From positions 117,540 through 181,539 of the forward strand of contig NZ_AUGK01000006.1 in the NCBI RefSeq assembly GCF_000422625.1: a stretch of 64,000 nucleotides of DNA, in the 5' to 3' direction. The notes below the pieces were generated by a model that did no database searches, was not told the origin of the DNA, and was given only the letters and a program-made list of their open reading frames with translations. Every line of letters begins with the position of its first letter. Position 1 is the stretch's first letter. Shown here piece after piece: positions 25,985 to 34,813 of the stretch. Source of the stretch: Adlercreutzia mucosicola DSM 19490. GTDB taxonomy: Bacteria; Actinomycetota; Coriobacteriia; Coriobacteriales; Eggerthellaceae. Both the position numbers and the translations under genes were made by a program.

Positions 25985-28116
25985 GGTTGCCTCCTTGTAT
26001 GTCGCGGTTGGGGTATGCTCCTATTATTACTCATAGGAACGCGCCGCGCGGGTCGCCCGTGGCGCGCGTTACAAGGTTTTAACGGAGCCGTCCCCAAAGG
26101 CATGGTGGCGCCTTGGGTGCCGGCAGTGCGCTCGGCGGCGTTCCCCATCGCTCGCAGTCCCTCGCGGCGCGGCGTGCCGCCGTCGCGCGCCGGAGCGTTT
26201 TCGGCTTCCGGACTCGTGGGGATGCGCAGGGTGAACACGGTGACGCCGCGCTCGCTGGCGGCTTCGATCTCGCCCTGATGGGCCACGACGATCTCCTTGG
26301 CGATGGCCAGGCCCAGCCCTGCCCCGCCCGAGCGCGTGGCCCGCGCCCCGTCTTCGCGATAGAACTTTTCAAAGATGGACTGCAGGTGCGCCTCGGATAT
26401 CTCGCGGCCGCGATTGGCCACGGTGATGGTGGTGAAGCGGGCATCCTGGCGGGCGGCCAGGGCGATCACCGAATGGGTGTCGGCGTAGGCCACGGCGTTG
26501 CGCAGCACGTTGCCCAGGGCACGGGCCAGCTTGTCGGGGTCCACGAAGAACTGGTCGGCGGCACCTACGTCCACCGAGATGCGGATATGGCGCGCCGAGG
26601 CCTCGGGGAAGAACGACTCGGCCACCTGCTGGCAGAACAGGCGCACCCCCACGGTCTCGCGCTCGATGGGAATGGCCGACAGGTTGTAGCGCGTGATCTC
26701 GAAGAACTCGTTGATGAGACTTTCCAGGCGCTCGGCCTTGCTGTAGGCCACATCGGCGTACTTGCGCAGGGTGTCGCGGGGCAGGTCGGTGGTCTCGCGC
26801 AGCAGATCCAGGTAGCCGAGCACCGAGGTGAGCGGCGTGCGGATATCGTGGGCCAGATAGGCCACCAGCTCGTTCTTGCGCTGCTCGGCCGCCTTTGCTG
26901 CCCGTTCATCGGCCAGCGACTGGGAGCGGATCACCGCCAGTTCGTTGCGGGCGATGGACAGATCCTGGGGCAGCTCGATGGGGGCGTCCTTGTCGCCGAT
27001 CACCTTCCCCACGGCCTCCGACAGGGCGTCGAAGTAGCGCAGCGAGCGGTTGAGTGCGCGAAAGACGATGATGAGCCAGCCGGCCACGAACACGATGAGG
27101 GCCAAGGGCAGCTTGAACGACTTCACGAACGTGTAGGTGGCGATGTCGCGCACCTCATAGGTGCCTTGGGTGCTGCGCTCCACCTGCCAGACCGGCTCGC
27201 TGGCAGAAAGACCTACAGCGCGGGCCTGGTCGGCGGGGGGCAGCATCGTCCACTGGCTGTAGGCCTCGGCCTGGGACACGGGATAGACCGTGTCCAAGAT
27301 GTCGTAGAGCTCGGCATTGCCCATGCCGAGCAGGGCAGCGTTCGTCATGATGGTCACTGGATCGGTCTCGATGCCCGACGGCACGTCCAGGACTAGGCCG
27401 AGCTCTTGGATGCGCGCGCTCACGCGCAGGGCGGCGAAGCCTTCGGCGACGCTGGCCTGGGGCGGATCGATGCCCGCAGCGCTCAAGATGGCGTCATAGG
27501 CAATGAAGGGAACGGGCTCGGCGGGGACGCCTTCGCCCGATGCAGTGCCCGCATCTGCGCCGCTGTCTGCCCCTGCGCTTCCGTTGTCGCTTTCGTCGGT
27601 CGTCTTCCCGGAGCCGCTCTCCTCTACTTTGACGGCGTTGCTGTCGTCGGTTTCGATATCGCCCACTTGAGCATCGACGATGGTGTAGAGGGCCGTGCCC
27701 TGCAGATAGGTCTCCAGCACGGCCCGCGCCGCCTCAGAAGCCGGCGTGCCCGCGGCCACGGCATCGGTGTACGCTTCCATGGCCCGGTTGAGGGCGTCCA
27801 GCTCGCTGGTCGCGGCGCTGATGCTGCCGGCTTTGGTCGAGAAGCCCTCTTGCGCCATGTCTTTTGCCTCGTTTGCGAACAGATCGGTGTCCAGAAGGCC
27901 GTATTCCGCCAGGGCCGTGTTGAACTGCTCGGTGGAATTCAGCGACCGCCATACCGAGGTGGAATCGGCTACCTCCTCGGCGATGCGGGGTACGACGAGG
28001 GCTTCCAGTGCGAGCCCCACGGCCAGAAAGGCAGCGGTGAACAGGATGAGATTGCGTGCGAGGCCGCCGAGCACGCGGCGGCGCAGCACCTTGGCCTGGT
28101 CGGTCTTAAGCGCCAT
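25981..28116 (-). CDS. Sensor histidine kinase (VanS/PhoR-like)
   Basis: 711 residues from ATG 28116, overlapping the response regulator stop by 11 bases. TM1 near 17-38 and TM2 near 320-345 enclose a large extracytoplasmic sensor region rich in Ala/Gly/Ser/Asp. The H-box is LVAYLAHDIRTPLTSVLGYL near 435, followed by N-box VLRNAVAYA, and G-boxes near 575-610 (RSGGAGLGLAIAKEIV). The last 85 residues after the ATPase domain are Pro/Arg-rich and extend into the ddh promoter region, which looks more like read-through than a domain. It should phosphorylate the regulator encoded just upstream; the signal is unknown. Confidence 0.9.
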   Translation of the reverse strand: MALKTDQAKVLRRRVLGGLARNLILFTAAFLAVGLALEALVVPRIAEEVADSTSVWRSLNSTEQFNTALAEYGLLDTDLFANEAKDMAQEGFSTKAGSISAATSELDALNRAMEAYTDAVAAGTPASEAARAVLETYLQGTALYTIVDAQVGDIETDDSNAVKVEESGSGKTTDESDNGSAGADSGADAGTASGEGVPAEPVPFIAYDAILSAAGIDPPQASVAEGFAALRVSARIQELGLVLDVPSGIETDPVTIMTNAALLGMGNAELYDILDTVYPVSQAEAYSQWTMLPPADQARAVGLSASEPVWQVERSTQGTYEVRDIATYTFVKSFKLPLALIVFVAGWLIIVFRALNRSLRYFDALSEAVGKVIGDKDAPIELPQDLSIARNELAVIRSQSLADERAAKAAEQRKNELVAYLAHDIRTPLTSVLGYLDLLRETTDLPRDTLRKYADVAYSKAERLESLINEFFEITRYNLSAIPIERETVGVRLFCQQVAESFFPEASARHIRISVDVGAADQFFVDPDKLARALGNVLRNAVAYADTHSVIALAARQDARFTTITVANRGREISEAHLQSIFEKFYREDGARATRSGGAGLGLAIAKEIVVAHQGEIEAASERGVTVFTLRIPTSPEAENAPARDGGTPRREGLRAMGNAAERTAGTQGATMPLGTAPLKPCNARHGRPARRVPMSNNRSIPQPRHTRRQP
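26019..26038 (-). promoter_or_regulatory. Inverted repeat upstream of ddh
   Basis: TCCTAT and ATAGGA flank 8 bases, 35 bases before the ddh start. It lies inside the 3' end of the kinase reading frame and could be an operator. Confidence 0.35.
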
Positions 28117-28831
28117 GGCCGCCGCAGGTGCCCGGGCCGCCGCGCAGCTTGTAGCCCACGCCCCAGGCTGTCTCGATGAATGTGGTGGACCCGTCGATGG
28201 CGGCCAGCTTCTTGCGCAGGCGGCGGATGTGCACCATGACGGTGTTGGCTGCGGCGTCATCGAAGCGCTCGTGCCAGGCGCCCTCGAACAGGTCGGAGGC
28301 CGACACGGGGGAACCGGGCGACTGGGCCAGCAGGGCCAGGATGGCGAACTCCTTGGGCGTGAGGTGTAAAGGCTCGCCGTGCAGCGTGGCCAGATGGGTG
28401 CGCAGGTCCACTTCGATGGCGCCGGCGGCGAGCAGGGTAGATGAGGCGGGGGCGGCCGCCGCGGACCGGCGGCGCAGACGCGCCTTCACCCGAGCCACCA
28501 GCTCGCGGGGACGGAAGGGCTTGGTGATGTAGTCCTCGGCGCCCAGGGTGAAGCCCACCACCTGGTCGGCCTCCTCGTCTTTCGCCGACAGGAAGATGAC
28601 GGGAATGTCCATCATCTGCCGCGCTCGCACGCACAGCTCGAAGCCGTCGATGCCGGGCATCATGATGTCCACGATGGCCAGATCGAAGGGAGTGCGTGCC
28701 AGCATGTCCAGGGCGGCCTGCCCGCTGTAGCAGGCCAGGGCGTCCATGCCCTCGCCCACCAGCAGGTTCACCACCAGATCGGCGATGGCCTGTTCGTCGT
28801 CAACGACGAGAATATGTGCTTTCTTCTCCAT
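28106..28831 (-). CDS. OmpR-family response regulator
   Basis: 241 residues from ATG 28831. Receiver: HILVVDDEQ acidic pocket, phospho-Asp in LAIVDIMMPGIDG, Thr/Ser in VIFLSAKDE, Lys in YITKPFRP. The C-terminal winged helix (about 140-235) has LTPKEFAILALLAQSPG and VMVHIRRLRKKL. TACAAT ends 7 bases before the ATG with no ribosome site between, so the mRNA may be leaderless; an ATG 9 bases earlier is the alternative. Divergent from the C39-like gene, with a direct repeat of TTAAGG between them. Confidence 0.93.
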   Translation of the reverse strand: MEKKAHILVVDDEQAIADLVVNLLVGEGMDALACYSGQAALDMLARTPFDLAIVDIMMPGIDGFELCVRARQMMDIPVIFLSAKDEEADQVVGFTLGAEDYITKPFRPRELVARVKARLRRRSAAAAPASSTLLAAGAIEVDLRTHLATLHGEPLHLTPKEFAILALLAQSPGSPVSASDLFEGAWHERFDDAAANTVMVHIRRLRKKLAAIDGSTTFIETAWGVGYKLRGGPGTCGGHGA

Positions 28832-28894
28832 GGGCTGCATTGTACGCGACTTTGTGCTGCCCGTGGTGGGGCGCGGCAAACTCGACCAGGGGCT

Positions 28895-28911
28895 TTAAGG
28901 AAAAGTTAAGG
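28895..28911. promoter_or_regulatory. Direct-repeat box for the OmpR-type regulator
   Basis: TTAAGG (28895-28900) and TTAAGG (28906-28911) are spaced exactly 11 bases, one helical turn, as in PhoP/VanR boxes, in the gap between the regulator and the C39-like gene. Confidence 0.5.
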
Positions 28912-29012
28912 GGCCTGCCGGAAATGTCAGCATTTGCTATGGGACTCGTAAGCGGCGCTCTCGGTAGGGTGGGGCCATGCGAAGACGACCGTGCGACCGA
29001 GGAGGAATAGCC

Positions 29013-29801
29013 ATGAACGCCGCCACCCATTCTTGCACCGAAGCCGCGTCTCTGGAAAGGCCGGTGAACCCCTATTCGCGTGACGCCTGGCCACCGCCGC
29101 GCCCGTTGGCCGTGCGCCAGGGCATGCGCGTGGTGCCCCTGGTGGGTGCTATCGGGCTGGCGGTGTTCCTGCTGATCGCGGCGTTCCAGTTGGCCTCGCT
29201 GTATCTGGGCGGCCCGGGCGATGCGAGCCAGGCCCTGGCGGCCTCGGCCGAGCCGGCGCGGCCCGGCGACGGCTCAGAGGCGGCCAGCACGCCCCGCAGC
29301 GAGTGGCGCGCCGGCGAGGTGCCCTACCTCTACCAGATCGACCCCACCTGGTCGTCGGCGCCCTATGCCGGGACGGATGTGGCCGAGGCCGGCTGCGGTC
29401 CCACGAGTCTGGCCATGGTGTACGTGGTGCTGACGGGCAAGACCGACTACGATCCCGAGGCCATGGCGGCCTTCAGCGAGAGCGGCGGCTACGTGGAAGA
29501 AGGCATGACCGCCTGGCGCTTTATGCGCGACGGTGCCGCCCAGCTGGGCCTGGCTTCCCGCGAGCTGTCGCCTGATGCGGGGCAGGTGCTGAATGCCCTG
29601 CGCTCTGGCCAGCCGGTGATCTGCTCGGTGGGCCCGGGCGACTTCACCACGACGGGCCACTTCATCGTGCTGGCCGGGGTGGCCGACGACGGCGGCGTGG
29701 TGGTGCACGACCCCAACAGCCCCGCCAACAGCGCGAAGACCTGGGAGGTGGACCGCATCCTCGGCCAGTGCCGCAACCTGTGGGCCTTCCAGCGCGCCTA
29801 G
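29013..29801 (+). CDS. Membrane-anchored C39-like (papain-fold) peptidase
   Basis: 262 residues; ATG 29013 has a strong GAGGAGGAATAGCC upstream. One TM helix near 45-70 (LVGAIGLAVFLLIAAFQLASLYL), then an Ala-rich linker, then a C39-like domain: VPYLYQIDPTWSS, EAGCGPTSLAM with the candidate Cys, TGHFIVLAG with His and VHDPNSP with Asp/Asn. Such proteins face outward and cleave peptides or act on the wall. It is probably controlled by the divergent two-component system through the TTAAGG box. Confidence 0.82.
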   Translation: MNAATHSCTEAASLERPVNPYSRDAWPPPRPLAVRQGMRVVPLVGAIGLAVFLLIAAFQLASLYLGGPGDASQALAASAEPARPGDGSEAASTPRSEWRAGEVPYLYQIDPTWSSAPYAGTDVAEAGCGPTSLAMVYVVLTGKTDYDPEAMAAFSESGGYVEEGMTAWRFMRDGAAQLGLASRELSPDAGQVLNALRSGQPVICSVGPGDFTTTGHFIVLAGVADDGGVVVHDPNSPANSAKTWEVDRILGQCRNLWAFQRA

Positions 29802-29880
29802 GGCGTACTGGGGAAGTACAGGTGCGGGGTTGCTGGTGGCTGCCGGGCGATTCCGGGTAGCTGTGCGGCGCGGGACGGCT

Positions 29881-29940
29881 GTGCGGCGCTGGGCGGCTGC
29901 GCGGCTGTGCGGCGCTGGGCGGCTGCGCGGCGCGGGGCGG
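29881..29940. repeat. GC-rich tandem repeat, 26-bp unit
   Basis: A unit beginning GTGCGGCGCTGGGCGGCTGC is present twice in tandem (29881 and 29907), with a degenerate third part, in the spacer after the C39-like gene. Confidence 0.65.
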
Positions 29941-29956
29941 CTGAATGCCGTTGCCG

Positions 29957-30078
29957 AACGACAGAAATGACGTTTGAGCGAGGGGAGACGCGGGGTTCGA
30001 CCGCCGAAACCTCGCCCAAACGTCATTTTGCGCACGTTTTCCCACGCGCAGACTCGCTCAAACGTCATTTCTGTCGTT
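29957..30078. repeat. 122-bp element with perfect 26-bp terminal inverted repeats
   Basis: The left end (29957-29982) begins AACGACAGAAATGACGTTTG and the right end (30053-30078) is its exact complement. A partial extra copy of the right end (CAAACGTCATTTTG) sits at 30017-30030. No open reading frame of note. Non-autonomous, MITE-like. Confidence 0.8.
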
Positions 30079-30211
30079 TGAGAAAAGTCGCGGGCTGCAA
30101 AAGAGCACACGGGCGGTGTGAAACTGCGCTGCTCATTTGGTGGGCGGCGCACTTAGGCTTGGCTCGGCGGGTAGAATGGCCCCACGGCTCATTAAGAGAA
30201 AGGAGGCCACC

Positions 30212-30997
30212 GTGGATTCCGTCGTTTCCGCGCCCTCGGTGCCGCCCCAACCTGCGCCCGCCGCGGCGCCCCAGCCCCAACCCCAGCCCCAGCCGCGAGC
30301 CGCTGCGCCCGTGCTGTGGTGCCAGAACCTCACCAAGGCCTATGGGCCGGCTGTGGCTCTCGACCGCTTCACCGTGTCGGTGCCCGCAGGCCGTGTCGTG
30401 GGGCTGCTCGGCCCGAACGGCTCGGGCAAGACCACCCTGCTGAAGATAGTCGCCGGCGTGAGCCACCCCACGGCTGGTGAAGTGCGCGTGGCCGGGCTGC
30501 CCGTCGGCCCCGACAGCAAGGCCCTCGTGTCCTATCTGCCCGAGCGCCCCTATTTCTCCCGCTCCATGCGGGTGCGCGAGATGCTGGCCTACTTTGCCGA
30601 CTTCTATCCCGACTTCGACACCGCCCTGGCCCACGAGATGCTGGGCCGGCTCGGCGTGGATCCGACGTCAGTTTGCGCGTCGCTTTCCAAGGGTACCGTG
30701 GAGAAGGTGCAGCTGACCCTGGTCATGGCGCGTCACGCGGCCCTGTACCTTCTAGACGAGCCCATCGGTGGCGTGGATCCGGCGGCGCGCGACTACATCC
30801 TGTCCACGATCATCCGCGCCTATCGGCCCCAATCCACCATTATCCTTTCCACGCACCTCGTGCGCGATGTGGAAACGGTGCTGGACGACTTCATTCTGCT
30901 GCGCTACGGTCAGATGCTGCTGCACGCGCCGGTGGCCTATGTGCGCGAGAAGGGCACCACGCTGGACGCCTTCTTCCGAGAGGAGTTCCGATGCTAG
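30212..30997 (+). CDS. ABC transporter ATP-binding protein
   Basis: 261 residues from GTG 30212, which sits 5 bases after AGGAGG; an in-frame ATG 75 bases upstream covers the ribosome site. After a Pro/Gln/Ala-rich start of about 30 residues comes LTKAYGPAVALDRF, Walker A LGPNGSGKTTLLK, signature LSKGTVEKVQLTL (a relaxed LSGGQ), Walker B LYLLDEPIGGVDP and the switch His in LSTHLVRDVE. It resembles YtrB/BcrA-type exporters. TAGAAT 40 bases upstream is a candidate -10. It overlaps the permease gene by 7 bases. Confidence 0.9.
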   Translation: MDSVVSAPSVPPQPAPAAAPQPQPQPQPRAAAPVLWCQNLTKAYGPAVALDRFTVSVPAGRVVGLLGPNGSGKTTLLKIVAGVSHPTAGEVRVAGLPVGPDSKALVSYLPERPYFSRSMRVREMLAYFADFYPDFDTALAHEMLGRLGVDPTSVCASLSKGTVEKVQLTLVMARHAALYLLDEPIGGVDPAARDYILSTIIRAYRPQSTIILSTHLVRDVETVLDDFILLRYGQMLLHAPVAYVREKGTTLDAFFREEFRC

Positions 30998-31821
30998 GCA
31001 AGCTGATGACCTACGAGTTGCGGGCTCTGTGGAAGCCTGCGATTATCATGGTTGCGATTATGGTCGCGGCCGGCATGATCGGAGCTGGCTGCCTCGGCGC
31101 GACCCAGGCGCTCGGCGAGGTGGCCAGAAGCGGCAACGGCATCCTGGCGGCGCCGATGGCCGGCAATGCCACGGCAGTGCTCTTCATGGCGGCCCTGTTC
31201 TGCGGCTTTCTCGTGGGGGCGGCCGTGGCGGCGTTCTACGTGTTCGTGGCGATGCGCTTCTACCGCACCTTATTCACCGATGAGGGCTATCTGACCCTTA
31301 CCCTGCCCGTGCGCGCGGGCACGCTGGTCATGGCGAAGTTCTGGGTCGCCTATCTGCTGCTCGTCGCCCTTGCCCTGGGGGCGCTGCTGATGTACACCTT
31401 GATGGTGCTGGCCGTCAGCGGCGGCGACGTAGATGCCGTTGCGGGCATGCTCTCCATCATGGGAGGCTGGGGCGCGTTCGTGGCCGACGGCGATGTTGCC
31501 AGCGCGCTGGGCGGCATCGTGAACACATTGGTGACCTGCGCCTATGCTCTTGGCCTGGCATTTTGCAGCCTGACGCTGGGCGCCTGGTGGGCCCGCCGCC
31601 ACAAGGTGGCCGCCGCCGTGGGCGTGTACCTGGCCGTGGGATGGGCGATTGCGCTGGTCTTCTCCATTGCGGGGGTTTTGGCCATGGCCGGCGATGTAGT
31701 GTCCTGGAATGTCGCCCTGACGGTCGTGTCGCTGGTGCAGACCCTCGCGAACATCGGCGTGGCCGCGGGCGGTCTGGCCCTGTCGGCCCATCTTCTGCGG
31801 ACGAAAATCGACTTGAGCTAA
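30991..31821 (+). CDS. ABC transporter permease
   Basis: 276 residues from ATG 30991, with AGGAG upstream and inside the end of the ATPase gene. Six hydrophobic helices are visible (about 17-40, 65-95, 115-140, 160-185, 205-225, 240-260). It starts MLGKLMTYELRALWKP, typical of ABC-2-like permeases of the YtrC type. Partner of the ATPase; the substrate is unknown. Confidence 0.85.
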   Translation: MLGKLMTYELRALWKPAIIMVAIMVAAGMIGAGCLGATQALGEVARSGNGILAAPMAGNATAVLFMAALFCGFLVGAAVAAFYVFVAMRFYRTLFTDEGYLTLTLPVRAGTLVMAKFWVAYLLLVALALGALLMYTLMVLAVSGGDVDAVAGMLSIMGGWGAFVADGDVASALGGIVNTLVTCAYALGLAFCSLTLGAWWARRHKVAAAVGVYLAVGWAIALVFSIAGVLAMAGDVVSWNVALTVVSLVQTLANIGVAAGGLALSAHLLRTKIDLS

Positions 31822-31951
31822 AGCTGCTGCGAGGTCTCCTCCGCTGCGAGCGTCCATCACGCGGGGGCGGTCTCAACTTGCTCGCGTCCGCCTGCCAGTC
31901 CGTCCGGGATCGTCTCCGTCTGCGGGAACCTGGGATTGATGTGGCCCGATC

Positions 31952-31966
31952 TTAGCTGGCAGCTAA
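31952..31966. promoter_or_regulatory. 15-base palindrome upstream of the DUF4190-like gene
   Basis: TTAGCTGGCAGCTAA is a perfect inverted repeat about a central base, in the 223-base gap before the next gene; possible operator. Nothing else is seen in that gap. Confidence 0.35.
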
Positions 31967-32044
31967 TGAAACGCCGAGGCAGAACCGATACCCTCACTTC
32001 TTGTCTATCAGGAGGATTATCTCTCAGAGAAGAAGGGAATCATC

Positions 32045-32725
32045 ATGGAGAAGAAGCCGACCTCGGGGATGGCAGTTGCAGGGCTGGTGCTGGGTATCAT
32101 CGCGTTGGTCAGTTCGTTTGTGCCGTTGCTGAATCTGCTGTCGTTTCCGTTCGTGCTCCTGTCTATCATCTTCGGCGCCATCGGGGTGTGGCAGACGGTG
32201 AAGGGCTCCAAGGGTGGCAAGGGCCTGGCCATTGCCGGCTTGGTGCTGGGCATTCTGGCGTTGGTGGTGACCGGGGTTATGTACGCCAGCGCCGCCGCCG
32301 TAGCCGACTCTGCCGCCAGCTCGACGGCGAGCGTTGCGGAAGGAGCGGGCGAGACGGTGGCCGCCGAGCAGGACGAAGGGAGTGCGGCCTATGGGGTGAC
32401 TATCGACGGCTGCCGCGTGACCGAGGACTACGCGGGCGAGGCGGTGGCGGTGGTAACCTATACCTTCACCAATAACAGCGAGGTTGCGACCAGCTTCGTG
32501 GTAGCCCTGCATCCCGAGGTGTTTCAGAACGGCGTGGAGCTGAACACGGCGGTCGGCAGCAATTGGGATTCCGAGACGTACCTCAGCGATGTGAAGCCCG
32601 GCTCGTCAACGACGGTGGAGATCGGGTATCAGCTGGGGGACATGAGCGACATCACGGTGGAGGTGAGCGAGCTGCTCGATTTTGACGGCACGCTGCTGGC
32701 CGAGCAGACGTTCTCGCTGGCCTAA
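32045..32725 (+). CDS. DUF4190-type membrane protein with extracytoplasmic DUF5067-like domain
   Basis: 226 residues. The N-terminus has two TM helices with the repeated AVAGLVLGIIALV / AIAGLVLGILALV motif of DUF4190 proteins (about 10-45 and 58-80). A short acidic linker leads to a beta-rich C-terminal domain, YGVTIDGCRVTEDYAGEAVA ... YTFTNNSE, as in DUF5067 proteins. Localised in the membrane with the domain outside. Function not known. Confidence 0.75.
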   Translation: MEKKPTSGMAVAGLVLGIIALVSSFVPLLNLLSFPFVLLSIIFGAIGVWQTVKGSKGGKGLAIAGLVLGILALVVTGVMYASAAAVADSAASSTASVAEGAGETVAAEQDEGSAAYGVTIDGCRVTEDYAGEAVAVVTYTFTNNSEVATSFVVALHPEVFQNGVELNTAVGSNWDSETYLSDVKPGSSTTVEIGYQLGDMSDITVEVSELLDFDGTLLAEQTFSLA

Positions 32726-32828
32726 GCGGCCCCGTGCGGTACGGCTTGCGGCGCCCTGCGTCTTTTCGGCTGCGGGGCGTCACCGGGATGCGGGTATGGT
32801 AATGGCGCGACGGAGAAGGAAGAGGCGT

Positions 32829-33248
32829 GTGGAGGAACCGCTGACTGAGGATATGCTGACGGAGCTTCTGGAAGCGCCCGACCCCGCGCGATTCATCGAT
32901 CGTGCGGAAGTGGGCCGCCGCGACCTCGCGGGCTATTTGAACCAACTGCTCGAGGAACATGGGTTAAAGCGCGCGGCCGTGGTGCGCGTGGCAGGTATCA
33001 ACGAGACGTTCGGATACCAGATATTCACCGGTGCCCGCAAGGCCTCGCGCGACAACCTGCTGAAGATCGCGTTTGCCCTGGGAGCGTCTCTGCGCGAGAC
33101 GAACCGCCTGTTGCAGGCGGGCGGTGCCAACGAACTGTACTGCAAGAACCGTCGGGACGCCATCATTATCTTTGCGATCTCTCATGGCTATTCTCTGCAG
33201 AAGACGGAGGAGGAGCTCTACCGGTTCGGTGAGCCGACGATTAGCTAG
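32829..33248 (+). CDS. Helix-turn-helix protein linked to a Ser/Thr kinase
   Basis: 139 residues from GTG 32829, which has GAAGGAAGAGG upstream; an ATG 27 bases earlier (Arg-rich start) is possible. The centre (about 40-100) is an XRE-like fold: RAAVVRVAGINETFGYQIFT, RKASRDNLLKIAFALG, LRETNRLLQAGG. These proteins commonly sit beside kinases in Coriobacteriia and Clostridia, where they may be the phosphorylation target. The next gene is the kinase, 79 bases on. Confidence 0.75.
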   Translation: MEEPLTEDMLTELLEAPDPARFIDRAEVGRRDLAGYLNQLLEEHGLKRAAVVRVAGINETFGYQIFTGARKASRDNLLKIAFALGASLRETNRLLQAGGANELYCKNRRDAIIIFAISHGYSLQKTEEELYRFGEPTIS

Positions 33249-33327
33249 ACGGTATCGCGGCTGGAATCAGGCTGCGTCCGATGCCGTTTGGCGGCGGGCA
33301 GCGGCTTTCTTTGGTACCATGGACGCC

Positions 33328-34653
33328 ATGGAAGACGATCCCTTGCTGACATATCTTAACGCGCTGGCCCGCGACGAATGCTATCGGGTTGAGGCGGTGC
33401 TGAAGGTGGCGCCCCACGAGACGACCGAGGTGGTCTCCTTCGTGGGGGCCAACGAGGCCGCGCTCGGCCCCTTTGTGCGCAAGCGCATCAGCGGGGATGC
33501 GCCTTTGGGAAGCGCGTACCGTCTGCTGTGGGGCGCTTGGCGCGCGGGGCGGCGGTTTCGCCATCTGCCTCGCATCTACGATGTGCACGAGGGCGATGGC
33601 GAGCTGATCGTGGTGATGGAGTACGTGGCCGGACGCACGCTGCGCGACGAGGTGTATGCGCGCGATGGATCGTTGGCCCTGGCAGCGGAGCTGTTTCCGT
33701 CGTTGTGCGATGGGGTGATCGAGCTGCACGAGGAGGTGGGTGCGCCGCTGATCCATCGTGATTTGAAGCCGAGTAACGTTGTGGTGAACGGCCCGGTGCT
33801 GACTATCATCGACTTCGGCATCGCCCGTGCTTTTCGCGCCGGAGCGCCGCATGATACCACCCATTTCGGCACGCGGTCCTATGCGCCGCCCGAGCAGTTC
33901 GGCTACGGGCAGACCGACGTGCGCAGCGATGTGTACGCTTTGGGAATGATCCTGTATTACCTGCTGACCGAGCGCGATCCCGATCCGTCGGTAGCGGCCG
34001 GCGGCTTTGCCGCTCCTGATGTGCCCCCGTGCTTGCGCGGGGTGCTGCAGCGGGCGTGCGCTTTCGATCCGGCGGCGCGCTTCTCGTCGGTGCGTGAGCT
34101 GAAAGCGGCGTTTCTGGCGTCGGTCGCGGCGTCGGCGGCACCCGGCCCGACGATGACGGTCGCGGCGTCGGTGGCACCCGGCCCGACGATGGCGGGCTCG
34201 GGAGGCGCGCCGCTGCCAGAAGGCGGTCCGCCGCGGGCCGCCGCGGCCGCCGGGGGTGCGGGCGGGTCTGCTTCCGCGGCCGCCGACGTTGGCTTCGCGC
34301 CCTTAAGCGCGGGGAAGGTGTGGACGGCGCGCAGCATCGCTGTCGCGCTGCTGTGGGTGCTGTTTATGGTGACGTGTGTCGGCTTGCCCTTCGATCCCGG
34401 CACGACCTACGCCCACTGGCCCTTGGGGTTGCGTATGGCGTTCTACTGGACCTTCGGGCCGTTGTTCTTCACGGGTGCGGGAGTTTTGCTTGTGGGAGAT
34501 GGGCTCTTCGCGAAGCTGTTTGCGCCACTCGGTTTGGACACGCGCAATCGCAAGCGCTTGCTCGGCTGGGCACTCATAGCCGCCAGCGTGCTGGCGGTAG
34601 GCGTGACCACGGCTCTAGCCTCTGCCTGCGGGTTCGACACCCGGTCGTCTTAG
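33328..34653 (+). CDS. Membrane Ser/Thr protein kinase
   Basis: 441 residues. The kinase domain (about 15-270) has the ATP-site Lys in FVRKRI, HRDLKPSNVVV catalytic loop, IIDFGIARAF (DFG), YAPPEQFGYG (APE region) and DVYALGMIL. A Pro/Gly/Thr linker with a 36-base tandem repeat (ASVAPGPTM) follows, then three TM helices near 335-355, 370-392 and 410-432. TACCAT ends 7 bases before ATG 33328 and no ribosome site is seen, so the mRNA may be leaderless; ATG 33319 is the alternative. Paired with the HTH gene upstream. Confidence 0.88.
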   Translation: MEDDPLLTYLNALARDECYRVEAVLKVAPHETTEVVSFVGANEAALGPFVRKRISGDAPLGSAYRLLWGAWRAGRRFRHLPRIYDVHEGDGELIVVMEYVAGRTLRDEVYARDGSLALAAELFPSLCDGVIELHEEVGAPLIHRDLKPSNVVVNGPVLTIIDFGIARAFRAGAPHDTTHFGTRSYAPPEQFGYGQTDVRSDVYALGMILYYLLTERDPDPSVAAGGFAAPDVPPCLRGVLQRACAFDPAARFSSVRELKAAFLASVAASAAPGPTMTVAASVAPGPTMAGSGGAPLPEGGPPRAAAAAGGAGGSASAAADVGFAPLSAGKVWTARSIAVALLWVLFMVTCVGLPFDPGTTYAHWPLGLRMAFYWTFGPLFFTGAGVLLVGDGLFAKLFAPLGLDTRNRKRLLGWALIAASVLAVGVTTALASACGFDTRSS

Positions 34654-34813
34654 GCCCTGCGAGCCGCAGGGGTTCCGAGGTCGGTTCCGAGGCCCGAAGG
34701 GGCGCCCTTCGGCCCACCCGCAAGCTGGACAGCCTCGGGCTCGGGCTGGCGGGCGGCCTTGCGGGCGCCTTCGCGAGGGCGCTCGCGCACCCAGTCCTTT
34801 CCCGCTCGGTCTC

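Noticed and set aside
25981-26240. C-terminal 85 residues of the histidine kinase as a domain
   Set aside because: Sequence is Pro/Arg-rich, overlaps the ddh promoter palindrome, and shows no fold pattern; treated as read-through to the first stop.
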